64,000 nt of DNA from [Eubacterium] siraeum (GTDB taxonomy: Bacteria; Bacillota; Clostridia; Oscillospirales; Ruminococcaceae). The stretch lies in contig CP102281.1 in NCBI GenBank assembly GCA_025150425.1, positions 1,116,001 through 1,180,000 on the forward strand, written 5' to 3'. The position numbers and the translations under genes are program-made. Below are positions 36,625 through 45,630 of this stretch, in pieces (the first letter of the stretch is position 1; every line of letters begins with the position of its first letter). The notes beneath the pieces were generated by a model that saw only the letters and a list, made by a program, of their open reading frames with translations, did not search any database and had not been told where the DNA came from.

Positions 36625-37369
36625 TATAGCCGGCTGTCCTTTATTGACGTTTGACACCTTACCGTCAACCAACACCTATCTTAAGGAACACGCCGACGAG
36701 CTTCCCGACAGAACGGTAGTGACAGCAGACCTGCAAAGCTGCGGTAAGGGCAGAATCGGCAACACATGGCTTGCTACCCGTGATATGCTCCCTGTTTCAA
36801 TGCTTATAAAGGCACCGGATAACGCACACGATCTTACGGTTATATGTGCGGTAGCGGTTTGCCGTGCGATTGAACGGCTGAGCGGTATCAAAGCAGGCAT
36901 AAAGTGGACAAACGATATAATCTGCTCTGAACGCAAGGTATGTGGTATTTTATGCGAAAGCACCTTAAAAAGTTCCTGTAACGGAGCAATTTACAACAAT
37001 GTCATCTGCGGAATGGGGCTGAACGTAAATCAGGATGCGGATTTTTTTGAAAAAAGCGGTCTTGTGAATGCGGCATCCCTTTACACGCTGACGGGCAACA
37101 AATACGATAAAATGCTTGCGGCGGAGTATATAGTGGACGAGCTGACACGGCTCATTGACGAGGATTTTTCTACAGTTATAAACGAGTATTCGCAAAGATG
37201 CGTAACGCTCGGAAAAACAGTGAAACTGGTGCAGAACAATACAGAAACAACTGCATTTGCTAAGGCTATCGCCCCTGACGGTTGTCTTATCTGCGAGAAC
37301 GAGAACGGTGAATTTACAGTCAACTCGGGTCTTGTCAGAGTGAGAGGTGTCAGAGGTGAATACGTCTGA
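36608..37369 (+). CDS. birA: Biotin-[acetyl-CoA-carboxylase] ligase
   Basis: About 253 residues from ATG 36608 (an upstream in-frame TTG at 36593 is possible). It attaches biotin to carboxyl carrier proteins through biotinyl-AMP. The sequence DTLPSTNTYLKEH, QSCGKGRIGNTWLA (biotin-binding loop, family GRGRxGxxW), GIKWTNDIIC and VCGILCES is typical, with the C-terminal SH3-like domain. The N-terminal helix-turn-helix of E. coli BirA is absent, so it is a ligase without repressor function. Confidence 0.93.
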   Translation: MQISSNIAGCPLLTFDTLPSTNTYLKEHADELPDRTVVTADLQSCGKGRIGNTWLATRDMLPVSMLIKAPDNAHDLTVICAVAVCRAIERLSGIKAGIKWTNDIICSERKVCGILCESTLKSSCNGAIYNNVICGMGLNVNQDADFFEKSGLVNAASLYTLTGNKYDKMLAAEYIVDELTRLIDEDFSTVINEYSQRCVTLGKTVKLVQNNTETTAFAKAIAPDGCLICENENGEFTVNSGLVRVRGVRGEYV

Positions 37370-37391
37370 CGCTTAACCGAAAGGAGTTCAT

Positions 37392-38072
37392 ATGGCAGAA
37401 AATTTGTACATACCCGAGATCAGCGGTCCGCTCAGGAGCTTTATGCTGAAGGTTCCTGAGGAAATTCAGCAGGCAAGCGGTATAAGAGTAATGGGCAAGC
37501 TGATAAAATCTATAGTATTTACAACAGATATATGTATAATCAGAAATGTAAATGCTGATGCGGTAATAGCGGTTTATCCGTTTACGCCACAGCCGATAAT
37601 CACGCAGGCAATTATGAGTGCCGCTGATATACCTGTTTTTACCGGTGTCGGCGGAGGACTGACGCAGGGTAAAAGAGTAGTCAATCTCTCGATGCACGCA
37701 GAGTTTCAGGGTGCTATCGGTGTTGTAGTGAATGCGCCGACATCGAATGATGTTGTGCGTCAGGTATGCGACACTATTGACATTCCCGTAGTTGTTACGG
37801 TTATTTCGGAACACGAGGATATTGAAAGCAGGCTTGAGGCAGGCGCAAAGATATTCAACGTATCCGCCGCAGGCAAGACAACAAATGTGGTAAGAGAAAT
37901 ACGCAAGCGTCACCCCGACATTCCGATAATTGCAACGGGAGGACCTACAAGCGAGTCGATCCTTGCGACTATTGAAGCCGGAGCGAATGCTATCACATGG
38001 ACGCCGCCCACCAACGGCGAGGTGTTCCGTGATATAATGAATGCCTACAGAGAAGGCAAACCCCACCCCTAA
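37392..38072 (+). CDS. TIM-barrel protein of unknown function
   Basis: 226 residues, beta/alpha repeats with a C-terminal phosphate-binding motif IIATGGPTSESILATIEAGA. Alternating strands (AVIAVYPFTPQPI, IPVVVTVISEHEDIE, AKIFNVSAAGK) fit a TIM barrel of the thiamine or tryptophan/histidine-synthesis type, but no specific catalytic set is recognisable. It is 22 bases downstream of the biotin ligase with a strong AAAGGAG site. Annotated elsewhere only as hydrolase-like; I cannot give a reaction. Confidence 0.75.
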   Translation: MAENLYIPEISGPLRSFMLKVPEEIQQASGIRVMGKLIKSIVFTTDICIIRNVNADAVIAVYPFTPQPIITQAIMSAADIPVFTGVGGGLTQGKRVVNLSMHAEFQGAIGVVVNAPTSNDVVRQVCDTIDIPVVVTVISEHEDIESRLEAGAKIFNVSAAGKTTNVVREIRKRHPDIPIIATGGPTSESILATIEAGANAITWTPPTNGEVFRDIMNAYREGKPHP

Positions 38073-38084
38073 GGTGCCGATGCG

Positions 38085-38150
38085 GCACCGCAAATTCCGC
38101 CTGTGGCTGAAAGCCACTGTAAATTCCGCCTTTGGAAATGTCTGAGGTTG
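38085..38150. repeat. Short hairpin/direct repeats, mobile-element-like debris
   Basis: Two imperfect copies of AAATTCCGCCT follow two hairpins (GTGCCGATGCGGCAC and GTGGCTGAAAGCCAC). This sits exactly between the TIM-barrel gene and the uvrA relic. It may be debris from a small intergenic repeat element that mediated the rearrangement. Confidence 0.4.
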
Positions 38151-38154
38151 GCTG

Positions 38155-38291
38155 AGGGCGGAAGTGGCGGCGGTACGGTGATCGCTACAGGCACGCCTGA
38201 AGAAGTAGCGGCAAGCCCTGTAAGCTATACAGGCAGGTATCTGGCACAGATGCTCGGTATCGAGAGGACGGAGCAGACGATGCTTGAATAA
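38155..38291 (+). pseudogene. Relic of the uvrA 3' end
   Basis: The frame [33 protein letters not shown] matches the conserved C terminus of UvrA (given here by its pieces [18 protein letters not shown] and [11 protein letters not shown]). The preceding 900 or so codons are missing and no start or ribosome binding site is present. The first 17 codons of the open frame that covers it are not UvrA-like. The organism presumably has an intact uvrA elsewhere; this is a fragment left by rearrangement. Confidence 0.75.
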
Positions 38292-38320
38292 ATTCTATAC
38301 GGACAGATGTCCTCAAGAAT

Positions 38321-38413
38321 ATGACGAAGCCAATGAGTGTCAGTGAATATGCCCTAGTAAAGAACTTGCGTGAAGAACAAAAAAAGCAACCGCCGTTGCT
38401 TGTAGGTATTTAA
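38321..38413 (+). CDS. Possible 30-residue ORF
   Basis: A 30-codon frame MTKPMSVSEYALVKNLREEQ ending at TAA 38413. It lies in the rearranged patch and may be the tail of a lost gene or a chance frame. No good ribosome binding site. Confidence 0.2.
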   Translation: MTKPMSVSEYALVKNLREEQKKQPPLLVGI

Positions 38414-38454
38414 TGCAGAATAAAAATAATATTTTTTGTTACGAGGTCTATTGA

Positions 38455-38751
38455 ATGTTTGAAAAAATATCATTTCCTGAACATGAATACGAATCCATTC
38501 AAAATTACCTTAATAAACTGGGGTATTGTTATACTACGAGGGTATATAAAGAAGTCGGAAAATATAAAGTTGGTGGATTTTATACTGCTCCATGGGGTGA
38601 TGTATTGAAAATCGACGAAGTTAAAACATATCGAAAAGTATCGGAGCGCCCTTTCTATGACGAAATGAGTAATGACGAAAAAGCTGAAATACGTAGATAT
38701 TCTGAGAATATAGGGCTGCCGTATGAATTTATAAAATTTTCAAAAGCGTAG
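38455..38751 (+). CDS. Hypothetical protein, PUA/ASCH-like?
   Basis: 98 residues with KVGGFYTAPWGDVLKIDEVKTY in the middle, a stretch that recalls PUA/ASCH-type beta barrels, followed by ERPFYDEMSNDEKAEI. It has no membrane segment. Only a weak purine-rich site precedes ATG 38455. Its neighbourhood is a rearranged accessory patch, so it may be a transferred gene. Assignment is tentative. Confidence 0.5.
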   Translation: MFEKISFPEHEYESIQNYLNKLGYCYTTRVYKEVGKYKVGGFYTAPWGDVLKIDEVKTYRKVSERPFYDEMSNDEKAEIRRYSENIGLPYEFIKFSKA

Positions 38752-38863
38752 TATTACTACATTTTGCAACGATATTTCAATCCTTTAATTCCCGACAAAA
38801 GCATGGCGTAGATAGGCTCATGGAGCAAAGAGCTTATGGTAAGGACGAAGAAGTAAATATTTA
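38752..38863 (+). other. Short gap with possible gene-tail relic
   Basis: Bases 38780-38862 can be read as a tail ending GVDRLMEQRAYGKDEEVNI and a stop at 38862. It has no start and ends directly before a terminator, which suggests the 3' end of a deleted gene. Weak evidence. Confidence 0.25.
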
Positions 38864-38896
38864 ACTGGCATCGGCATTCACCGATGCCAGTTTTTC
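38864..38896 (+). terminator. Strong terminator in the rearranged patch
   Basis: ACTGGCATCGG and CCGATGCCAG pair around a 6-base loop, followed by TTTTTC. Confidence 0.85.
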
Positions 38897-38955
38897 TTTG
38901 TGTTTATCGCAGATATATAAGGTTACCCGAAATCAAGAGTTTTTTTATAAAAGTA

Positions 38956-38984
38956 GTGCAATTCTGTTTCAATTGTGGTATAAT
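38956..38984 (+). promoter_or_regulatory. Promoter of the dnaD-type gene
   Basis: GTGCAA (38956-38961), 17 bases and TATAAT (38979-38984), with TGG in front of the -10 box (extended -10). Confidence 0.65.
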
Positions 38985-39028
38985 TATAAAGAATAATTTA
39001 AAATAATACAGATAAAAACGGAGCAGAT

Positions 39029-40051
39029 ATGAATTATAATATAAATCTCGGCGGCTGGAACAGCATTTTTGCTGTACCGTCCGATGTGGTGGATAAATAC
39101 ATAAAGATAGCAAGCGGAAGTAACATCAAGGTGCTTTTGTATTTTTTGAGGCACTGCGGTGAACTTCTCAATGATGAAATTATAGCAACAGCACTTTCTA
39201 TGAACGAGGAAGATGTCAAGGACGCACTTTCGTTCTGGGTGCAGGTGGGGCTTCTTACAATGAGCGATGGTGTTTACTCTCCTATGCAGGCTGTACATGA
39301 AGCCGCAAGACCGCAGGAAAAAGAACCTGCAGTGAGCGGTGTGTCTGCAAGCGTAACAGTGCCGTCGGGCGTTACGGCGAAAGATGCCGAATTTGCCGCA
39401 GTCAAGGCGGCAGCACTTCGTTCTCCGGAATTTTCACCTGCCGAAATTGCGGATACGATAAAAAGTGACGATAAGATCGACTTTCTTTTCAAGACCTGCG
39501 AAACGCTTTACGGCAGACCGCTGAAACATACGGAGCAGAATGCAATTATCACGATAACGGAGCATATCGGGCTTCCTGCCGAGGTTGTACTTATGATGGT
39601 CGATTACTGCTTTTCGATAAACAAATCATCGCCTGCATATCTCAAAGAAACGGCGATGAACTGGATGGAAAACGGCATAACCGACCTTGCCTCTGCTGAA
39701 AGACAGATTTCAATGCTGCAAGCGAAAAATGTTGCCGAAAGCTCGGTCAAGTCAATGTTCGGGTTAAACAGGGCACTTACGCAAAAGGAAAAAGACTTCG
39801 TGAATCTTTGGTTCAACGTGTGGAATTTCGACTCTGAAATGGTAAAACTTGCCTACGAAATAAATGTCAACGCAAAGGGGCAGTTTGCATTCCCGTATAT
39901 CAGCAAGATACTTGAAAACTGGCATTCAAAGGGCATAGCTACAGCAGAACAGGTAAATGACGAAAATATCAAGCGACAGGAACAGCAGAGCAGTAACTCT
40001 TCATTCGACGTTAATAAAATAGATGAACTGTTGTTACAGGATTACGAATAA
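39029..40051 (+). CDS. DnaD/DnaB-type replication initiation protein
   Basis: 340 residues. The C-terminal part holds the DnaB_2/DnaD fold (DFLFKTCETLYGRPLKHTEQN, PAEVVLMMVDYCFSINKSSPAYLKETAMNW) and a second copy-like stretch (LTQKEKDFVNLWFNVWNFDSEMVKLAYE). These proteins help load the replicative helicase at oriC or restart sites. The N-terminal region is a winged helix. It directly precedes a DnaC/DnaI-like ATPase gene (15 bases), the expected partner. Confidence 0.88.
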   Translation: MNYNINLGGWNSIFAVPSDVVDKYIKIASGSNIKVLLYFLRHCGELLNDEIIATALSMNEEDVKDALSFWVQVGLLTMSDGVYSPMQAVHEAARPQEKEPAVSGVSASVTVPSGVTAKDAEFAAVKAAALRSPEFSPAEIADTIKSDDKIDFLFKTCETLYGRPLKHTEQNAIITITEHIGLPAEVVLMMVDYCFSINKSSPAYLKETAMNWMENGITDLASAERQISMLQAKNVAESSVKSMFGLNRALTQKEKDFVNLWFNVWNFDSEMVKLAYEINVNAKGQFAFPYISKILENWHSKGIATAEQVNDENIKRQEQQSSNSSFDVNKIDELLLQDYE

Positions 40052-40065
40052 AGGAGAAACGACCG

Positions 40066-41058
40066 ATGGCATATCCTTCCGAATACTATACAAAAGCGCA
40101 GGAGATAATTGACAAAAGACGTTTTGACAATTCTTTGAAGGCAGAAAAACGTCTGCGTGAGGTAAGAAGCAAGATACCCGAAATAGTTGAGATTGACAGC
40201 AAGCTCAGTAAAACTATTGATGAGCTTGTGAAGATAATCCTTTCGGATAAACCTGACAAAAAGCAGCTTATAGAGCAGGTTAAGGAAGAAAACCTTGCAT
40301 TACAGGAGCGCATGAAAGAGTTGCTCAGAAAAAACGGTTATGCTGTCGATTATCTTGACCCGATATACACCTGCAGGAAATGTCACGATACCGGTAACGG
40401 CGACGGAGGAAGATGCTCGTGCTTCAATGACGCTCTGAAAGCTGTTGCGGCACAGGAACTCAGCAAGAGTCTGCCGATGGGGCTTACCTGCTTTGAGAGC
40501 TTTGATTTATCGCTGTACAGCGATACGGTGACACCCGGAATGAACACCAAACGTTCTCCCCGTGAAATGATGACGCAGAACTATGAGTACTGCAAGGAAT
40601 ATGCGGAATATTTCCGTGTGCCGAATGAAAGCATTTTTATGACTGGCGGAACGGGACTCGGAAAAACACATCTTTCGTTATCAATAGCAAAAAAAGTAAT
40701 AGAAAAGAATTATTCCGTTGTTTACGGCTCTGTGCCGGACTTACTGAGAAGAATAGAGAACGCTCACTTCAACAAATCGGAAGATGAAACAGAGGTTATC
40801 AACACTCTTAAGGAATGTGACCTGCTTTTGCTTGACGATCTGGGGGCGGAATTTGAATCTACTTTCTATGTGTCGTGCCTTTATGAGCTTATCAACAGCA
40901 GAACCGGTTACGGTAAACCTACAATAGTTAACACGAATCTTTCGGGTGCGGAACTGAAAAAGCGTTATTCCGACAGAATAGTATCACGTCTTTATTCGAT
41001 GAAAACGCTTGTTTTCAGCGGCGAGGACATACGCATGAAATTAAAGAAGAAAAAGTGA
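40066..41058 (+). CDS. DnaC/DnaI-like helicase loader ATPase
   Basis: 330 residues. Zinc-binding CRKCHDTGNGDGGRCSC lies near 103-120. The AAA+ core shows Walker A GGTGLGKTHLSLSI, Walker B LLLLDDLGAEFES and sensor NTNLSGAELKKRYSDRIVSRL. This is the IstB/DnaC family that delivers the replicative helicase. It is paired with the DnaD-type gene in one operon. Confidence 0.92.
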   Translation: MAYPSEYYTKAQEIIDKRRFDNSLKAEKRLREVRSKIPEIVEIDSKLSKTIDELVKIILSDKPDKKQLIEQVKEENLALQERMKELLRKNGYAVDYLDPIYTCRKCHDTGNGDGGRCSCFNDALKAVAAQELSKSLPMGLTCFESFDLSLYSDTVTPGMNTKRSPREMMTQNYEYCKEYAEYFRVPNESIFMTGGTGLGKTHLSLSIAKKVIEKNYSVVYGSVPDLLRRIENAHFNKSEDETEVINTLKECDLLLLDDLGAEFESTFYVSCLYELINSRTGYGKPTIVNTNLSGAELKKRYSDRIVSRLYSMKTLVFSGEDIRMKLKKKK

Positions 41059-41110
41059 CAGCTAAAGTATAACCACAGACAGCAGTAACAGCTTTAATAA
41101 GGGGTGCATT

Positions 41111-42400
41111 ATGAACAGAGGTTTTGCGGTATTTATAATACTGGCTTTGATTTCGATTATTTTATCCTACGTCATACCTGATAATTCGAAGAGGGGATTT
41201 ACCAGCGCTTTGACATCATATATGATAGCTGATGAAGAAAACAAGCTGAATTATGATGACACAAGAGAACATCTGAGAATGCCGTCAGAGCTTCCTTTTG
41301 AGTATTCTTTTGACGATAAGGAATTCAACAACGGGTTTGAGTATGAATTAAACCCGAACATTCATTCGGGATATTATCACAAGCCGCAGACACTGAAATT
41401 TGACAGCAGTGACACGATATGGTACACCACAGACGGAACATTGCCCGAAAAGAACAAAACCGCTTATCTCTATGACGATGAAAAGGGCATAAGGCTTGAT
41501 ACCGGCGTGACAAATATATGCGTCAGGGCAGAGAAGGACGGCAAAATGAGCCGTGTATACGTCGGCTCTTATGTGATACTCGGCTCAACGGAAGACGCAT
41601 TTTACGGTTACGGCTACAACTCGCTTGACAAATACGACCGATATATCTACAGAAGTCTTTACAAGGCTATGAGTAACTATGAAACGAAGTTTGACGTACC
41701 GTTTACCAATGTTTCATATCAGAGGCTGTACCGAATATTCATGTGCGTAAACTACGATAATCCTCTTCTTATTCAGGCGCCGCTTTCTTTTGTGAGCTGG
41801 AGCGGCAATAAGAAAGATGTCAGCTCTATAAAGCTGATTTATGATTTTTCAAAAGAAGCAAGTGAATATCATGTTGAAAAGACAAAGAAAAGGGCAGAGG
41901 AAATACTGAATACCGCCGATGGCTCGGAATCTCTTTTTGATTATCTTCTTACAATACATGACGAGATTCTGAAAAATGCCGAATACGACTATACGCTGGA
42001 AAGCGACGGAGCATATGAGGCTTTCGGCGTTCTTACGGCAGGAAGCGGAGTGTGCGAATCATATTCAAGAGCGTATCAGTATCTTTGCCAGTGCATAGGT
42101 GTTGACAATCTGCTGGTTGTCGGAACAAGCAATGACGAACCGCATATGTGGAATATGGTTATGCTCGGCGGAGAGTGGTATCATGCTGATTTCACATGGG
42201 ATGACGGTGATGGCAACGAAATAGGGTACTATTATTTTGCGTTCAACGACAAGAATCTGAAGGATTACGGAGAGCGGACGATCTCGCCGGAGTTTAATGA
42301 GAACAGACCTATACTTGATATGTACAACGATTCTAACTATTATCCGATACCTGCGGCGAGAGGAACGGAATATTCTGTTTCAAATATGCTTTTATATTAA
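41111..42400 (+). CDS. Exported transglutaminase-like protein with chitobiase-type domain
   Basis: 429 residues. An N-terminal hydrophobic segment (FAVFIILALISIILSYVI) is a signal anchor. Residues 85-165 form a CHB_HEX_C-type beta domain (TIWYTTDGTLPEKNK). The C-terminal transglutaminase fold has the Cys in GSGVCESYSRAYQYLC, His in EPHMWNMVMLGGEWYHADFTWDDG and the Asp that follows, so the triad is intact. Substrate is unknown: such proteins act as proteases or cell-wall-linked enzymes. Downstream lies a lipoprotein gene (30 bases). Confidence 0.85.
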   Translation: MNRGFAVFIILALISIILSYVIPDNSKRGFTSALTSYMIADEENKLNYDDTREHLRMPSELPFEYSFDDKEFNNGFEYELNPNIHSGYYHKPQTLKFDSSDTIWYTTDGTLPEKNKTAYLYDDEKGIRLDTGVTNICVRAEKDGKMSRVYVGSYVILGSTEDAFYGYGYNSLDKYDRYIYRSLYKAMSNYETKFDVPFTNVSYQRLYRIFMCVNYDNPLLIQAPLSFVSWSGNKKDVSSIKLIYDFSKEASEYHVEKTKKRAEEILNTADGSESLFDYLLTIHDEILKNAEYDYTLESDGAYEAFGVLTAGSGVCESYSRAYQYLCQCIGVDNLLVVGTSNDEPHMWNMVMLGGEWYHADFTWDDGDGNEIGYYYFAFNDKNLKDYGERTISPEFNENRPILDMYNDSNYYPIPAARGTEYSVSNMLLY

Positions 42401-42430
42401 TGTGATTGATGTTATTAAGGATGTGATTGA

Positions 42431-45016
42431 TTGAAAAAGAGTGTTTTTAATATAATTGCCGTGATTATTTGTGCAGCCGTATTTATATCATGCGTCAGCG
42501 GCTGTTCAGTCAGCGAAAAGGATAAGAACAACAAGGAACACAGCTTTTCCGAGATGAAGACGGACGGTGAGCTTGCATATAACAGCAAGGGAGAGTTTTC
42601 AGTCAATCTGTCGGTCGATAATATAACTCTGTCGGACAAAACCGGAATAAATGATGTAAAGGTGTTTTATTCTGTTATAAACAGCGATAAGCTGACAGAT
42701 ATAGACGCATCTGACGTAGTGAAGCTGAATGACAGCGAATATAAGGCTGTATATGCAAAGGTTTCGGCGGTTACGCTGAATTCCGGGCATTCGGCTACGG
42801 TTTCGTTCAACGACAGTTCTTTCAGCCGAAATAGGCCGGATTGCTTTTTTATCGTATTCGATAAGAGCACAAATGAAACCGGGCGGTATCTTGTGTCGAT
42901 GATACCTGTAAGATACCCCGCTTATTCGGCGGTAAGCGATACGACACAGATACGTTCTGAGAGCAGTGCCAACAGGTTCAAGCTGACGCTTGACAAGAGC
43001 AGTTTTGCAAACGGAATAAACGCTGACGATATTGTGCTGTCGGGCGGTTTTGAAGGCTGCAAGGTAAGCGAAATCGAAAGAACGGGAGATAATACGTTAT
43101 CTCTTGTTATAAGCACCGATAACGGCTATAAGTCGGGTGAGAACGGATGTATCACTATAAAGCGCAGTGCGATAGCCGATGCCGCCGTTGACGTATCTGC
43201 GACAGTAAGCATCGTTTCACCGTCAGTAGTATTTTCATCTGCTGACTTTGAGGCGTCTACAAATTACGCCAGAATAACCGTATCGCTTGTTGACTGTTCG
43301 TTCAGTGACAGTGTATCAGTGTCAATGCTCGGGTGCGATAACGGCAATGTTGATATAACACGTTTTGATCGTGTGTCGGCAAGTGAGGGTGTGCTGTATC
43401 TGTCATTTGACACGGAAACACCTGCAAAGGCAATCGAACTGATTTCGGGATGCACGTTTACGATAAAGGATACCGCACTGAGCATAAATTATCCGCTGCA
43501 TTTCAATGTCAATCCTGAAAACCCTGACGTAAGTGCGACGATTACGGAGGTTAAGGAAAACGGCTCAGATTTCAGCGTTACGGCACAGCTTGGCGTTGTT
43601 GACGGCTCGTTCAATGTAATAAGCAAGAACAGCTTTATATTCAGCGGCGACTATTCAAAGGCGGTAATAACGTCAATTACGGCGCAGGATAATTCCGCTA
43701 CGGTATGCTTTGACATACCCAGAACATCTTCTGCCGGCAACGCTGAACTTTACGGTACGCTGGGTCTTAAATCCGGTGCGGTCGTAAGCAGGTGGGGAAC
43801 TCAGACGGGTATATCATCTTTTCCTCTTTATTATAGCTATTCGGAGAGCAACAACAGCAAGATTGTAATTCCTGATGCGCAAAAGCTGAATAAGGTATGC
43901 GAGGCGCTCAATGAGTATACCGGTTTTACCGGTGTGAGCGGGAATGCTTCGCTTGAAGATCTTGCCGGCTATAAGATTGGCAACACAAATTTCGGAAAGA
44001 TTTTCTTTGAACAGTGCGAAAAGTACAGCGGTGTTTACGGGCTTATAAACAAGACGGATAAGCTTGTGAAATCCGATCGTATCTCGGCAGGTACTCAGAA
44101 TATCGAATATGTATTCGCTGTTGAAAGATATATGAATGACATAAAGGCACTTCATTCTCTGATAAAGCCTGTCAGCGACAGCCTTGCGAGATTGTTTGCC
44201 GTATATGAAAGTATGAATTCGACTAAGGATAAGCAGGAGCTTGAGGCACTTACCTCTGAGGCGGATGAGCTTATCGGAAAAATCACTTCCGTATATTCTA
44301 CGAAAATCAAGGGCATATCATATTCTGAAATGCTTGACAGGGTGACAAAGGAATATTGCGGCGGTGCATTGACAGCATTTGATAGCATCTGTGACGATAT
44401 ATATAACTGGTATCCGCAGAGCGTCAATGACAAGAAAATGTTCAGGGCTATGTCGCAGAGCGTTATTGTGAATGCGGCGGCGATACAGTTTATTTCGGTT
44501 GCAGGAAGTGAGGATACGTCGGGAGCATACGCATCGTTATCTGATGATATTTCAAAGCTGTACCGATACACCGATTCTAATCAGGTAGAGGAGATAGATA
44601 ACGGCGACGGTGTGTTATGCACCACGCTTGACAGAACGTTCAGACTCCAGAAGGTCAATTCGGCACTTCATAACGCTGTCAATGAAATATCGCTCTCAGA
44701 AATCAGCCAGCTTGAGAATATGCTCGAAAAGGACAGCACATTGGAAAGCGAGCTTGCAAAAGTCGGTTTTGACGTATCGCCCGTAAGGTATATTGTCTGC
44801 TCTGACAGTGATATTACAAGCAGATCACAGATGGAGCAGGGCAGACGTGCATATTCGTTTGTAAGACGTGCCACGCTTTACGATCTGACATCATCGCAGA
44901 CGGTGAGCGAAAAGGAATATTGCAATTATTACTACAGTATCGAAATCGGCGAGGACGGAACACCCGTTGCAGTGCCTTATGTAAATGTGTATTACCGGCT
45001 TTATACACTGAAGTGA
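42431..45016 (+). CDS. Large lipoprotein of unknown function
   Basis: 861 residues from a TTG start (42431), the only start upstream of the signal peptide. Residues 1-25 form a lipoprotein signal ending VSGC25. The following 450 residues are beta-rich, Ser/Asp/Thr-rich repeats without a recognised fold. The C-terminal 300 residues are helical (SLARLFAVYESMNSTKDKQELE). Together with the transglutaminase gene this looks like a surface pair of the gut ruminococcus type. No family is recognised. Confidence 0.7.
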   Translation: MKKSVFNIIAVIICAAVFISCVSGCSVSEKDKNNKEHSFSEMKTDGELAYNSKGEFSVNLSVDNITLSDKTGINDVKVFYSVINSDKLTDIDASDVVKLNDSEYKAVYAKVSAVTLNSGHSATVSFNDSSFSRNRPDCFFIVFDKSTNETGRYLVSMIPVRYPAYSAVSDTTQIRSESSANRFKLTLDKSSFANGINADDIVLSGGFEGCKVSEIERTGDNTLSLVISTDNGYKSGENGCITIKRSAIADAAVDVSATVSIVSPSVVFSSADFEASTNYARITVSLVDCSFSDSVSVSMLGCDNGNVDITRFDRVSASEGVLYLSFDTETPAKAIELISGCTFTIKDTALSINYPLHFNVNPENPDVSATITEVKENGSDFSVTAQLGVVDGSFNVISKNSFIFSGDYSKAVITSITAQDNSATVCFDIPRTSSAGNAELYGTLGLKSGAVVSRWGTQTGISSFPLYYSYSESNNSKIVIPDAQKLNKVCEALNEYTGFTGVSGNASLEDLAGYKIGNTNFGKIFFEQCEKYSGVYGLINKTDKLVKSDRISAGTQNIEYVFAVERYMNDIKALHSLIKPVSDSLARLFAVYESMNSTKDKQELEALTSEADELIGKITSVYSTKIKGISYSEMLDRVTKEYCGGALTAFDSICDDIYNWYPQSVNDKKMFRAMSQSVIVNAAAIQFISVAGSEDTSGAYASLSDDISKLYRYTDSNQVEEIDNGDGVLCTTLDRTFRLQKVNSALHNAVNEISLSEISQLENMLEKDSTLESELAKVGFDVSPVRYIVCSDSDITSRSQMEQGRRAYSFVRRATLYDLTSSQTVSEKEYCNYYYSIEIGEDGTPVAVPYVNVYYRLYTLK

Positions 45017-45029
45017 GAGTACAGAATCT

Positions 45030-45572
45030 ATGAGCAAAAATGTGATAAATACAGAGCGACTGACTTTAAGACCCGTTTTAACCCAGGACACAGACGAAAT
45101 TCATAAGTATGCAGGCGATAAAAGCATTGATATGATGCTTTTTCTGCCTAATGATACTGTGGAACAGACAGCTGAATTTGTCAGAAATGCGGTTTTACGG
45201 TGGGCGGATGAAAAACCGTCCGTTATGGAATTTGTGATGCTATATGACGGCAGAATCATCGGCGGTATCGGTCTTGAAGCGGTGGACGAAGTAACTTATG
45301 AAATAGGTTGGGTATTAAGTAAGGATTACAGAAATAAAGGATTTACCACAGAGGCGGGCAAAGCACTTTTGGAATATGCGTTTGATGTTCTGTCCGCCGA
45401 TAAGGTGATAGCCCATTGTGATATAAGAAACAAGGCATCCGAAAACGTGATGAAAAAGCTCGGAATGACGCTTAAAGATAACAGCGGCACAAGGCTTTAC
45501 GAAAAGACGGGCGTAACATCGGGAGAGTTGATGTATTGCATTGACAGGCAGGAAAAACAGAACAGAAAATAG
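45030..45572 (+). CDS. GNAT-family N-acetyltransferase
   Basis: 180 residues. The RimJ/RimL-type GNAT pattern is visible: INTERLTLRPVLTQDTDEIHKYAGDKS, IGWVLSKDYRNKGFTTEAGKALLEYAF (acetyl-CoA loop) and ADKVIAHCDIRNKASENVMKKLGM. Substrate unknown. It is 14 bases after the lipoprotein gene and ends before a bidirectional terminator. Confidence 0.9.
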   Translation: MSKNVINTERLTLRPVLTQDTDEIHKYAGDKSIDMMLFLPNDTVEQTAEFVRNAVLRWADEKPSVMEFVMLYDGRIIGGIGLEAVDEVTYEIGWVLSKDYRNKGFTTEAGKALLEYAFDVLSADKVIAHCDIRNKASENVMKKLGMTLKDNSGTRLYEKTGVTSGELMYCIDRQEKQNRK

Positions 45573-45584
45573 CGGCAAAATAAA

Positions 45585-45611
45585 CGGGGCTGTACAACTG
45601 ATACAGCCCCG
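45585..45611. terminator. Bidirectional terminator
   Basis: CGGGGCTGTA (45585-45594) pairs with TACAGCCCCG (45602-45611). The minus-strand side continues into a T-rich tail, the plus side into less T-rich sequence. Confidence 0.85.
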
Positions 45612-45630
45612 CTAATATTATTCTTTTTGA

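Noticed and set aside
38103-38291. A 62-codon protein
   Set aside because: Only its C-terminal part is UvrA-like and no start site exists; it is a relic.
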